A program made the position numbers and the translations under genes. A model generated the notes under the pieces. It made no database searches. It worked only from the letters and a program-made list of their open reading frames with translations, and had not been told where the DNA came from. Below are positions 8,771-16,693 of a stretch of 27,210 nt of DNA, piece by piece; the stretch's first letter is position 1; each line of letters starts with the position of its first letter. Source of the stretch: an uncultured Haemophilus sp. (GTDB lineage: Bacteria; Pseudomonadota; Gammaproteobacteria; Enterobacterales; Pasteurellaceae); assembly GCF_937976265.1 (NCBI RefSeq), contig NZ_CALJRX010000295.1, forward strand, positions 1-27,210. Direction: 5' to 3'.

Positions 8771-11170
8771 ATGTCGGAAACGGAAAACACCTCACCTGAA
8801 CAACAAGAAACACAAGCGCCAGATAAGCGCCGTTCTTGTAAAATCTTTTTAGCTAAAGCAGCCTTTACTTTAGGGACGCTTGCCGTGTTTTATGGTGGCT
8901 ATTTAGATTGGCAAATTCGCTCAAAAATGGATGGCCAAATTTGGCGTTTACCGGCAGAAGTGTATAGCCGTTTAGAAAGCGTAAAACTGTCTGATAACCT
9001 TTCTTTTGACGAAGTCATTCAAATCTTACTCGATAACGAATACCGTCAAACCACGATGATTGCAGCACCAGGCGATTTTAAACTCGAAGAGGATACCATC
9101 GTGTTACTTCGTCGTGCGTTCCCTTATCCTGACAAGCCTGAACCTCAACGTGTATTGCGTTTACGTTTTACCGATAACAAACTTTCTCGTATTGAAGATT
9201 TAGTCAATGTAAAAGCGGTTGATGAATTCCGTCTTGCGCCTAAATTAATTGCGATGTTGGAATCAGATAATGAAGATCGTTTAGCGATTCCATTACAACA
9301 ATATCCTCGCTTACTCATCGATGCTTTATTACTCACAGAGGATCGCCATTTTTATGAGCATAACGGGATTAACCCTATCGGTATTATGCGTGCAATGATT
9401 GCCAATATTAGAGCAGGTCAAACGGTTCAAGGCGGCAGTACACTGACTCAGCAACTAGTTAAAAACTTGTTCTTATCAAGCGAACGTTCTGTTACACGTA
9501 AAGCCAATGAAGCCTTGATGTCATTAGTATTAGATTGGCGATATGATAAAAACCGTATCTTAGAAACCTATCTTAACGAGATTTACCTTGGTCAAAATGG
9601 CGATATTCAAATTCACGGTTTTGCGTTGGCGAGCCAATTCTATTTTGGTCGCTCTATCCGTGAAATTAGCCTAGACCAAATTGCCCTTTTAGTTGGCATG
9701 GTGAAAGGACCATCCCTTTATAATCCATGGCGAAATCCACAATATGCACTCGAGCGCCGAAATGTGGTGTTAAAACTGATGCTTGATCACCAAATGATTG
9801 GGGATGAGTTGTATGAGATGTTGAGTAAACGTCCATTAGGCGTGCAAGCTAAAGGTCAAATTTCACGTAAATACCCTGCTTTCATTCAAACATTGCAAGC
9901 CGATCTTCGCCGTCAATTAGGGGAAAACAAAACCTCTGCACTACTTGGTGCGAGAATTTTCTCCACCATGGATTTAAAACAACAGGCACAAGCTGAAAAT
10001 GCCGTGGTGAATACGGTCAATCAATTGCAAGTTCAAACTAAAAATCCACATTTAGAAGGCGCAATGATTGTCGCGGATTATCACTTGGGTGAAATACGTG
10101 CTGTCGTCGGTGGATTACAAACAGAATATGCGGGCTTTAACCGTGCGTTAATGTCAAAACGTCAAATTGGTTCTTTGGTAAAACCATCCATTTATTTGAC
10201 CGCACTGATGAATCCGGAACAATTTCGTTTAAATACGCCAATTCAAAACCAGCCAATCACGATTTATGTTAAAGGTAGCCAACCTTGGCAACCTCGTAAC
10301 TACGATCGCAAATACAGCGGTTCGGTGATGTTGATGGATGCCCTTGTTCGCTCGCTGAATATTCCAACGGTAAATATTGGGATGAAAGTCGGTTTAAGCA
10401 AAGTGATCGATACGCAAAAAGCCATGGGCTGGGATAATGTAGCGATTCCCAAAGTGCCTGCAACCTTGCTCGGTTCTTATAGTATTTCACCTTATGATGT
10501 GACCAAACTCTATCAAACCATTGCAAATCAAGGTGGCAAAATTGAGTTAAGCACTATTCAAAGCATTGCTGATCGCCAAGGCAATATTATTTACGAACAT
10601 AATACCGTGCCGGATCAAGTGGTGCCGAGAGAAGCGGCTTATCAAACCTTGTATGCGATGCAACAAACCGTAGAACGTGGTACCGCGCGTAGCTTACAAA
10701 ATGATTACGCGGATCTTCGTCTTGCAGGTAAAACAGGCACCACCAATGATGCCCGTGATACGTGGTTTGTGGGTATTGATGGTAAAAATGTCAGCACCAT
10801 TTGGCTAGGTCGTGATGATAACGGTGAAACCAAATTGACGGGTGCCTCTGGTGCATTACAAATCTATAAAGATTATTTAAACCGTGTCGTTATTGAAAAA
10901 CTAAAACTCGGACAACCTTCTACGATTAAATGGGTTGGCATCAATGCTTACGGTAGTTGGAGCTGTGGTAGTAATCGAACAATTCCTGTTTGGGCAAATA
11001 AAGATCAAAACTTCTGTGCGTCTGCGCAAACAACGAGTACGGCAACGTCTACCGCTGCACAAACTACACAATCGCCACAACCTGATCAACCTGAATCAGC
11101 AAAACAAGAAAGTGTATGGGATGTGTTAGATAATAAAGCGCCTGTTGAAGAAGCCGCACCCGCTCAATAA
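8771..11170 (+). CDS. mrcB: penicillin-binding protein 1B (bifunctional class A PBP)
   Basis: Peptidoglycan synthase that polymerises lipid II and cross-links the peptides; inner membrane with a periplasmic catalytic part. Seen in the 799 residues: a basic cytoplasmic tail and one membrane helix (about 26-46); a UB2H-like region; a GT51 glycosyltransferase with catalytic E190 in TEDRHFYEHNGI and the motif QGGSTLTQQLVKN; and a transpeptidase with S468 (GSLVKP, SxxK), S528 (SLN) and K654-T655-G656 (KTGTTND). The C-terminal 50 or so residues are low-complexity Ser/Thr/Gln/Pro. Length and order fit PBP1B rather than PBP1A, which carries an OB insertion. The ribosome site is weak. It lies 24 bases after the UPF0231 gene, as in H. 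influenzae. Confidence 0.95.
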   Translation: MSETENTSPEQQETQAPDKRRSCKIFLAKAAFTLGTLAVFYGGYLDWQIRSKMDGQIWRLPAEVYSRLESVKLSDNLSFDEVIQILLDNEYRQTTMIAAPGDFKLEEDTIVLLRRAFPYPDKPEPQRVLRLRFTDNKLSRIEDLVNVKAVDEFRLAPKLIAMLESDNEDRLAIPLQQYPRLLIDALLLTEDRHFYEHNGINPIGIMRAMIANIRAGQTVQGGSTLTQQLVKNLFLSSERSVTRKANEALMSLVLDWRYDKNRILETYLNEIYLGQNGDIQIHGFALASQFYFGRSIREISLDQIALLVGMVKGPSLYNPWRNPQYALERRNVVLKLMLDHQMIGDELYEMLSKRPLGVQAKGQISRKYPAFIQTLQADLRRQLGENKTSALLGARIFSTMDLKQQAQAENAVVNTVNQLQVQTKNPHLEGAMIVADYHLGEIRAVVGGLQTEYAGFNRALMSKRQIGSLVKPSIYLTALMNPEQFRLNTPIQNQPITIYVKGSQPWQPRNYDRKYSGSVMLMDALVRSLNIPTVNIGMKVGLSKVIDTQKAMGWDNVAIPKVPATLLGSYSISPYDVTKLYQTIANQGGKIELSTIQSIADRQGNIIYEHNTVPDQVVPREAAYQTLYAMQQTVERGTARSLQNDYADLRLAGKTGTTNDARDTWFVGIDGKNVSTIWLGRDDNGETKLTGASGALQIYKDYLNRVVIEKLKLGQPSTIKWVGINAYGSWSCGSNRTIPVWANKDQNFCASAQTTSTATSTAAQTTQSPQPDQPESAKQESVWDVLDNKAPVEEAAPAQ

Positions 11171-11204
11171 ACTCGCTTATTTTTGACCGCTCTTTGATAT
11201 CTCG

Positions 11205-11236
11205 ATAAAGCGTCTAACAAGGGCGCTTTATTCTTT
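11205..11236 (+). terminator. terminator after mrcB
   Basis: ATAAAGCG (11205-11212) pairs with CGCTTTAT (11224-11231) across an 11-base loop and is followed by TCTTTT. It separates mrcB from the iron operon. A degenerate uptake sequence (GACCGCTCTT) lies just before it. Confidence 0.65.
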
Positions 11237-11280
11237 TGAGCATAAAATAACCATCTAGGATTTCTACCTCTTGTAAATTT

Positions 11281-11296
11281 TTTGATCTCCATCACA
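11281..11296 (+). promoter_or_regulatory. CRP/FNR-like operator upstream of the iron operon
   Basis: TTTGATCTCCATCACA matches the E. coli CRP core TGTGATCTAGATCACA at 13 of 16 positions and the FNR box TTGAT-N4-ATCAA at 9 of 10. Its centre (11288.5) lies about 61 bases before the start predicted for the promoter at 11314-11342, the class I activator position. Which regulator binds cannot be told from sequence. Confidence 0.55.
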
Positions 11297-11313
11297 AAAA
11301 TTAGAATTATTTA

Positions 11314-11342
11314 TTGTCATTTCACTGACGTCAAAGGATAAT
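11314..11342 (+). promoter_or_regulatory. sigma70-like promoter of the FTR1-P19 operon
   Basis: TTGTCA (11314-11319) and GATAAT (11337-11342) each match consensus at 5 of 6 positions and are 17 bases apart. The predicted start is near 11349, leaving a 40-base leader before ATG 11389. The stretch starting at 11337 matches the Fur 19-mer at only 12 positions by my count, so iron control here is uncertain. Confidence 0.6.
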
Positions 11343-11388
11343 TATAAATAGGAATTAATTTCATTTGAGGTAATGAGGTAAATAGACG

Positions 11389-13293
11389 ATGCTATTCCGT
11401 TCTATTCGATTTTTCTTGTTAATTTTTTCACTCGCCTTTTCTTCTTCACTCCTTGCACAAGATAACTATCAACAATGGGTTGATGATATTACGGCTCGCT
11501 TAGATAAAACGTCTCAACTTATCCAACAAGGAAATACAGATGACGCTCGAACTGAAGTGCAAATGGCTTATTTTGAAGTGTTTGAAAATCTAGAAGGCCC
11601 GATTCGAATCAATTTCTCCGCACAAAAAAGCTACCAAATGGAAGCCACGTTTGGCGAGATCCGTAAAATGATCGGTGAAGGCAGTTCACAACAAGAGATT
11701 CAAGCTAAAATCGATCAGCTCAAAAAAGAATTACAAGAAGTGTTGCCATCATTGATTGAAGGTCATCAGCTCAATGCCGATGGTCAACATGGTGTTTATG
11801 ATAATCAAGCGATTGCTCCTTATTGGCAACAAAGTTTTAAAACCATTGATGACTTGATCGCTCAAGGGCTCGAAGCATATCAAAATGGTGATCTCGCTAA
11901 CGCAAAAAAATTGTTCCAACAAGCGCAATACGATGGCTATAAAAATTCAGAAATGGAAATGTCCATTCGCCAAAATCGCTCCGCAGAAACTTCAGCGGCG
12001 ATTAATCAACAGTTTTACAACATCATCCGTTTAAGTGAACAAGCCGATCAAATCACAGAGCTTGGTTACCAAAGCACGCAATTATTACAAGATATTGAAG
12101 AAAACTTGCCTAACCTGCCAACGACACGTGAAGAACAAAATGTTCAATCTAATGCATCGCAGCAAGCAACAGATAATCAACAAGAGCAAGATTGGAATAA
12201 GATTAAACAAGAGATCAATCAACGTATTCAACAAGCTATTGCGCTCTATCAACAAGGTGAAAGCAAAAAAGCGATTCTTTCCGTACAAGACACCTATTTT
12301 GACGTGTTTGAAAGTACGGGGATGGAAAACAAAATTGGCTCTCGTGATAGCAACTTTAAAGCGGAACTTGAAGGCTACTTTACTCGTTTAGTGAGTTTAA
12401 TGAAAGCTGAACAAGGTGATAAGTTACAAGCTCAAGCTGATGGTTTAGACCAGAATCTAACTAAAGCGGTTGAAATGTTACAGGGCGGAGAACAAAGCGA
12501 TTGGTCGATGTTCTTATATAGCCTTTTAATCATTCTTCGTGAAGGTTTGGAAGCCTTGTTAATTGTTGCGGCTATCGTGACTTACTTAATTAAAAATAAC
12601 CACCAAGATAAATTGCCGGTTATCCGTCAGTCTGTTTATGTGGCATTAATTGCCAGTGTGATTACCGCATTTATCTTCCAACTTATCTTTGAAAATTCCG
12701 GTCAAAACCGCGAATTGCTCGAAGGCTTTACGATGATTTTTGCCGTAATCATGCTCTTTATGATGAGTTACTGGTTATTGTCGAAAGTCGAAGCACAAAA
12801 CTGGAAACGTTATTTAGAAGGCAAACTCTCTACTGCCCTCACGACTGGCTCACTCATCGGCTTATGGCTTACCAGCTTCTTAGCCGTATATCGTGAAGGG
12901 GCTGAAACCGTATTGTTCTATTATGCCCTCATGGGTGATGCGAAAAGTGCGGTCAGTTTTATCTATCTTTTCGCAGGTATCATTGTCGGCGCAATTATTC
13001 TTACCATTTGCTACTTCGTGATGCGTTATACCGTGGTGAAATTACCGCTTAAACCATTCTTTATGTTCACGGGTTCTTTTATGTATTTAATGGCCTTTGT
13101 ATTCGCCGGTAAATCTGTTTTAGAACTCATTGAAGGTAAACTTTTCGAGCCAACGCTGATTAGCGGTGTGCCTGAAATTTCGTGGTTAGGTATTTATCCT
13201 TATATGGAAACCCTAATTCCACAAGCAATCTTACTCATCGCAGCCGTATTTGCTCTGTTTATTATGAAATATCAAAGCAAAAAAGCCGCGTAA
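11389..13293 (+). CDS. FTR1-family iron permease with long periplasmic N-terminus
   Basis: Inner-membrane iron permease, 634 residues, homologous to Campylobacter Cj1658 and E. coli FetM (family assignment). A signal peptide (about 1-23, ending LLA) leads into a periplasmic region up to about residue 372, then about seven membrane helices. The two FTR1 signatures REGLE (384-388) and REGAE (502-506) each lie in a helix; in this family the paired R-E-x-x-E motifs carry iron through the membrane. The periplasmic part holds three related segments (about 36-122, 154-240, 278-364) sharing a helical pattern with YFEVFE, YDGYKN and YFDVFE. ATG 11389 follows a GAGGT ribosome site. It is first of eight genes; P19, next, should supply iron. 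An exact uptake sequence lies at 12945-12953. Confidence 0.9.
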   Translation: MLFRSIRFFLLIFSLAFSSSLLAQDNYQQWVDDITARLDKTSQLIQQGNTDDARTEVQMAYFEVFENLEGPIRINFSAQKSYQMEATFGEIRKMIGEGSSQQEIQAKIDQLKKELQEVLPSLIEGHQLNADGQHGVYDNQAIAPYWQQSFKTIDDLIAQGLEAYQNGDLANAKKLFQQAQYDGYKNSEMEMSIRQNRSAETSAAINQQFYNIIRLSEQADQITELGYQSTQLLQDIEENLPNLPTTREEQNVQSNASQQATDNQQEQDWNKIKQEINQRIQQAIALYQQGESKKAILSVQDTYFDVFESTGMENKIGSRDSNFKAELEGYFTRLVSLMKAEQGDKLQAQADGLDQNLTKAVEMLQGGEQSDWSMFLYSLLIILREGLEALLIVAAIVTYLIKNNHQDKLPVIRQSVYVALIASVITAFIFQLIFENSGQNRELLEGFTMIFAVIMLFMMSYWLLSKVEAQNWKRYLEGKLSTALTTGSLIGLWLTSFLAVYREGAETVLFYYALMGDAKSAVSFIYLFAGIIVGAIILTICYFVMRYTVVKLPLKPFFMFTGSFMYLMAFVFAGKSVLELIEGKLFEPTLISGVPEISWLGIYPYMETLIPQAILLIAAVFALFIMKYQSKKAA

Positions 13294-13321
13294 TACCCAA
13301 CAATCCTTTAGGAGAAAAACA

Positions 13322-13843
13322 ATGAAAAAAGCACTTTTAGCAACAGCATTATTTGCGGGTATTTTCACCGCGTCTACTGCAAACGCATTCCAAGAGTATC
13401 CAATCGGTGAAGCGGTAACCATGAATGAAATGGAAATTGCAGCGGTTTATCTCAAACCAATCGATATGGAACCTCGTGGCATGGGTTTACCTGCAGCGAA
13501 ATCAGATATCCACTTAGAAGCGGATATCCACGCAGTAAAAGGTAACAAAAATGGCTTTGGTGATGGTGAATGGATGCCTTACTTAACCATCAACTACACT
13601 TTAGTGAATACCGATACGGGTGAAAAACAAGAAGGTACCTTCATGCCAATGGTAGCAGGTGACGGCCCTCACTATGGTGCAAACGTGAAAATGATGGGCG
13701 TGGGTAACTATAAATTAACTTACCACATCGATCCTCCTTCAAAAGCGGGTATGCACCGCCACACTGACCCTGAAACAGGTGTAGGTCGTTGGTGGAAACC
13801 ATTTGATGTAAGCTATGAATTCAAATTCACTGGCATCAAATAA
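13322..13843 (+). CDS. P19/Tp34-type periplasmic iron-binding protein
   Basis: Periplasmic iron-acquisition protein, 173 residues, of the P19 (Campylobacter), Tp34 (Treponema) and FetP (E. coli) family; these are dimers that bind copper and iron and work with an FTR1 permease. The signal peptide ends ANA at about residue 22. Candidate ligands are visible: H64 and E66 in DIHLEADIHA, M110 and H117 in FMPMVAGDGPHY, and further histidines H135, H145 and H147; the first four keep the spacing of the P19 copper site as I recall it. The ribosome site AGGAGA before ATG 13322 is the strongest in the operon. The gene lies 28 bases after the permease and is followed by a strong hairpin (13871-13901), which suggests these first two products are made in excess. 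Confidence 0.92.
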   Translation: MKKALLATALFAGIFTASTANAFQEYPIGEAVTMNEMEIAAVYLKPIDMEPRGMGLPAAKSDIHLEADIHAVKGNKNGFGDGEWMPYLTINYTLVNTDTGEKQEGTFMPMVAGDGPHYGANVKMMGVGNYKLTYHIDPPSKAGMHRHTDPETGVGRWWKPFDVSYEFKFTGIK

Positions 13844-13870
13844 TCTCAGGTAAATATTGATTTTACCGAC

Positions 13871-13901
13871 TTGCCTTCCCTTGTTTGTCAGGGGAAGGCA
13901 A
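13871..13901 (+). promoter_or_regulatory. intra-operon stem-loop between P19 and DUF2318 genes
   Basis: TTGCCTTCCC (13871-13880) is an exact reverse complement of GGGAAGGCAA (13892-13901), with an 11-base loop. No T run follows (TAGCATTTC), so it is not a classical terminator. A partial terminator or an RNA-stabilising hairpin that lowers expression of the six downstream genes is my inference. Confidence 0.6.
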
Positions 13902-13958
13902 TAGCATTTCATTTAACCTTAAAATATCGTCTGTTTTATCCTATTAAATGGTCAAACT

Positions 13959-15353
13959 ATGAATTATTTTTTTACTTTCCTGCTTCAAGCACTTTTACCT
14001 TTTTCATTATTGCTCGGTGTTTATCACAGTAAACAATCCTCTGTAAGTGCAAAAAAAATAATTTGGCTTAGCCTATTCGGTTTTATTGCCGGTATCGTAC
14101 TGCGCCTTAGTTTACCTACGGGACAAATAACCAATTTAATCGTCAATGCGGTGATATTGGCGCTATTGATTATCTTTGCCTTATGTTTAATTTTCGGCAA
14201 AGGTCGCCTACCTGCCTTTTGGCAAACGGTATTAATGCTCATCGCGGGAAGCTTCTGGGCAAAAGATCCCAACATTACTGCTCTCGTTTCTACTGATGTT
14301 ATCAATACCGATTCGATCTTACATATAAGTGCGGTCATTTTTGCCTTTGTTTTTTGTTTATGCTTACAAGGCTGGATCTATTTACTTCTAAAACAAGCGG
14401 TAAAAACACAACAAAAATCTACCGCACTTTTAAAAGGTGTAATTAGCCTTCTTTTAATTTGCTTGCTTGTGCCACTTATTGGTGAACTCTTATTGATTTT
14501 AATGAAACTTCAGGTGCTTGAGCTTACCAAGCCTCGTTTAAGTTTTGTTGCGAAATCAGGCGAAATCACTCGTTGGTTAAATTACATCTGTGCCGCATTG
14601 CTCTTCGTTGTACTTGCCATCTTTTACGGCAAAATTCATTTATCACGCAAGCAACAAGTTAATGCCACACAAGAGCCAATTGAAAAACGCCAAAAATTAG
14701 CCGCATTACGTACGTCCTCTCATCTACTCGGTTGGGGATATTTAGCTTTAGCGATTACTTTTGCAACGCAACTTTATTGGGAGCAAATTGCTTCTCGCCC
14801 ACCACAACTTTCAGAAGCGATTCCTGTTACCTTAGATGAAAACCAACAAGCCCACATTCCGATTGAGCAAGTTAAAGACGGTAAATTACACCGTTTTGTC
14901 TGGATTGCTGATGACGGTAAAGCCGTGCGTTTCTTTGTTATTAATCGTCAACCGGATAAATTGAGTCTAGCCGCGGTATTTGATGCCTGCTTGCTTTGTG
15001 GTGACCAAGGCTATGTCATGGAAGGCAACCAAGTGGTTTGTGTGGGCTGCGGCGTACATATGTTTATTCCATCTATTGGTAAACCGGGTGGTTGTAACCC
15101 TGTACCGATTGAAGATTGGCAACAAAACGAAACCGAAATTCTCATTAATCGAACCAGCTTAGAAGAAGGGTTAAATTTATTTAGTACCATTGTTGAAATC
15201 GATGTAAAAGATCCGATTAGTGGCACCCAAATGAAAAATACCAAAACTGAGCATAAATACAATTACGAAGGTAAAACTTACTTCTTTGAAAGCGAGAAAA
15301 ATCTCGATTTATTCCGTGATAACCCTGAAAAATATTTAGGTAAGGAGGAATAA
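13959..15353 (+). CDS. DUF2318 membrane protein with C-terminal YHS-like segment
   Basis: Polytopic inner-membrane protein of 464 residues, counterpart of Campylobacter Cj1660. About eight hydrophobic helices (residues 1-270) precede a DUF2318 domain with CLLC (C344, C347), CVGC (C361, C364), GVHMF and GGC (C379), which could hold an Fe-S cluster or another metal. After it, residues 418-462 run DPISGTQ ... YNYEGKTYFF ... FRDNPEKYL, the outline of a YHS metal-binding domain, but the two usual cysteine positions are not cysteine. A role in moving electrons or metal beside the permease is inference; the biochemical function is unknown. The ribosome site is weak. The stop overlaps the next start (TAATG). 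Exact uptake sequences lie at 14327-14335 and 14421-14429. Confidence 0.85.
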   Translation: MNYFFTFLLQALLPFSLLLGVYHSKQSSVSAKKIIWLSLFGFIAGIVLRLSLPTGQITNLIVNAVILALLIIFALCLIFGKGRLPAFWQTVLMLIAGSFWAKDPNITALVSTDVINTDSILHISAVIFAFVFCLCLQGWIYLLLKQAVKTQQKSTALLKGVISLLLICLLVPLIGELLLILMKLQVLELTKPRLSFVAKSGEITRWLNYICAALLFVVLAIFYGKIHLSRKQQVNATQEPIEKRQKLAALRTSSHLLGWGYLALAITFATQLYWEQIASRPPQLSEAIPVTLDENQQAHIPIEQVKDGKLHRFVWIADDGKAVRFFVINRQPDKLSLAAVFDACLLCGDQGYVMEGNQVVCVGCGVHMFIPSIGKPGGCNPVPIEDWQQNETEILINRTSLEEGLNLFSTIVEIDVKDPISGTQMKNTKTEHKYNYEGKTYFFESEKNLDLFRDNPEKYLGKEE

Positions 15354-16693
15354 TGCTAGCAAGAATGTTATTCCAATCTTGGCGTTTTAACATAAAACGT
15401 AAGTTTTTAGCCGTGGTGACTATTTTCTTAGCTGCGGGATTAGTCTCTGCGCTATTAGCTGTTTCTATTGATATCGGCGACAAAATGGCGAAAGAACTAA
15501 AATCTTACGGTGCCAATATTTTAGTCGAACCTGCGAGTAATGCAGCCTTACCTGATGAGCTCAGTCACAACACTGATTTAAGTAGCCAAGATTTTCTCGA
15601 TGAAAAAGAACTGCCTAATATCAAAGATATTTTCTGGCGAAATAACATTGTGGGATTTGCGCCATTATTAAGTGCAGATGTGAAAGCCGAAATTCTTTCT
15701 GATAAAACTCATGAAAAATCGACCGCACTTGAACAAATTAATGTGCTTGGTACATTTTTCGATCACAACATTCCTGTACCGGATGAAGACGATTTCCATA
15801 CTGGTCAAAAAATTATTAGCCCATATTGGCATGTTCAAGGGGAATGGGTAAACGATCTTGAAACGCCTGAAGGTGAATTTATTCCTGCGCTCATTGGTGA
15901 ACAATTAGCGCAACGAACAGGGCTAAAACAAGGCGATAAAATCAAGCTTCACTATCAAAATGATGAACTTAATAATCAAAGTGCGGTTGAAATTACCGGT
16001 ATTTTATCCACAGGTGGTGCTGAAGATAATCAATTAGTCATGCCACTCAATGCTGTGCAAAAATTACTGGGCTTAGAAGGGAAAATTCAATCTGTTAAAG
16101 TCTCTGCGCTTACCGTGCCTGAAAATGACCTTTCTCGTAAAGCGCGAGCCAATACCGATGCGTTAGATGCTGAAGAGTACGATCGTTGGTATTGTACGGC
16201 TTATGTTTCTTCTATTTCACATCAGTTAGAAGAAGCCATTTCTGGTGCTATTGTTCGCCCAATTTGGCAGGTTGCGGCGTCAGAAGGCGTCGTCATTGGT
16301 AAAATCCAGTTATTGTTGGCAGTCGTTACTCTCGCCGCTTTAATCGCTGCCGCCATGGGGATTGCCTCATTAATGAGTACAGGGATCATTGAGCGCTCAA
16401 AAGAAATTGGTCTAATGAAGGCCTTAGGCGCATACCAATGGCAAATCGCCTTATTATTTTATTGTGAAGCCATTATCAGTGCCTTAATTGGTGGCATTCT
16501 TGGTTGTATTGCGGGTTGGGGCTTAGCAAGATTTATTGGCTCTGCGCTATTTGGCGTACCACTGAGTTTTGCTTGGATTGTCATCCCTTGCGTATTGATG
16601 CTGTCTATTTTAATTGCTGTGGTGGGCACTTGGTTCCCAGCCCATCGTATTGCCAAACTTTACCCAGTGGAGGTGCTGTATGGCCGCCAATAA
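15353..16693 (+). CDS. MacB/FtsX-type ABC permease 1 of the iron operon
   Basis: Inner-membrane permease of 446 residues with MacB/FtsX topology: one N-terminal helix (about residues 16-38), a large periplasmic domain (about 40-310), then three C-terminal helices. The segment GIIERSKEIGLMKALGA before the second C-terminal helix is the conserved coupling-helix motif of this family. It corresponds to Cj1661 of the Campylobacter cluster. ATG 15353 shares its A with the preceding TAA and follows AAGGAGGA at 15344-15351, so translation is coupled. It should pair with the next permease and the ATPase. Proteins of this fold usually work by moving their periplasmic domain rather than importing a substrate, so a mechanical or export role is as likely as iron import. 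Exact uptake sequences lie at 15722-15730 and 15979-15987. Confidence 0.85.
   Translation: MLARMLFQSWRFNIKRKFLAVVTIFLAAGLVSALLAVSIDIGDKMAKELKSYGANILVEPASNAALPDELSHNTDLSSQDFLDEKELPNIKDIFWRNNIVGFAPLLSADVKAEILSDKTHEKSTALEQINVLGTFFDHNIPVPDEDDFHTGQKIISPYWHVQGEWVNDLETPEGEFIPALIGEQLAQRTGLKQGDKIKLHYQNDELNNQSAVEITGILSTGGAEDNQLVMPLNAVQKLLGLEGKIQSVKVSALTVPENDLSRKARANTDALDAEEYDRWYCTAYVSSISHQLEEAISGAIVRPIWQVAASEGVVIGKIQLLLAVVTLAALIAAAMGIASLMSTGIIERSKEIGLMKALGAYQWQIALLFYCEAIISALIGGILGCIAGWGLARFIGSALFGVPLSFAWIVIPCVLMLSILIAVVGTWFPAHRIAKLYPVEVLYGRQ

Noticed and set aside
11337..11355. Possible Fur box at the iron operon promoter
   Set aside because: Only about 12 of 19 positions match and no clear inverted repeat is seen in this AT-rich stretch; noted in the promoter entry but not called.
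14393..14401. ACAAGCGGT, the Actinobacillus-type uptake core, also at 6258-6266
   Set aside because: Two hits in 27 kb are too few to be a genome-wide signal, against 21 exact copies of the Haemophilus form; probably chance.
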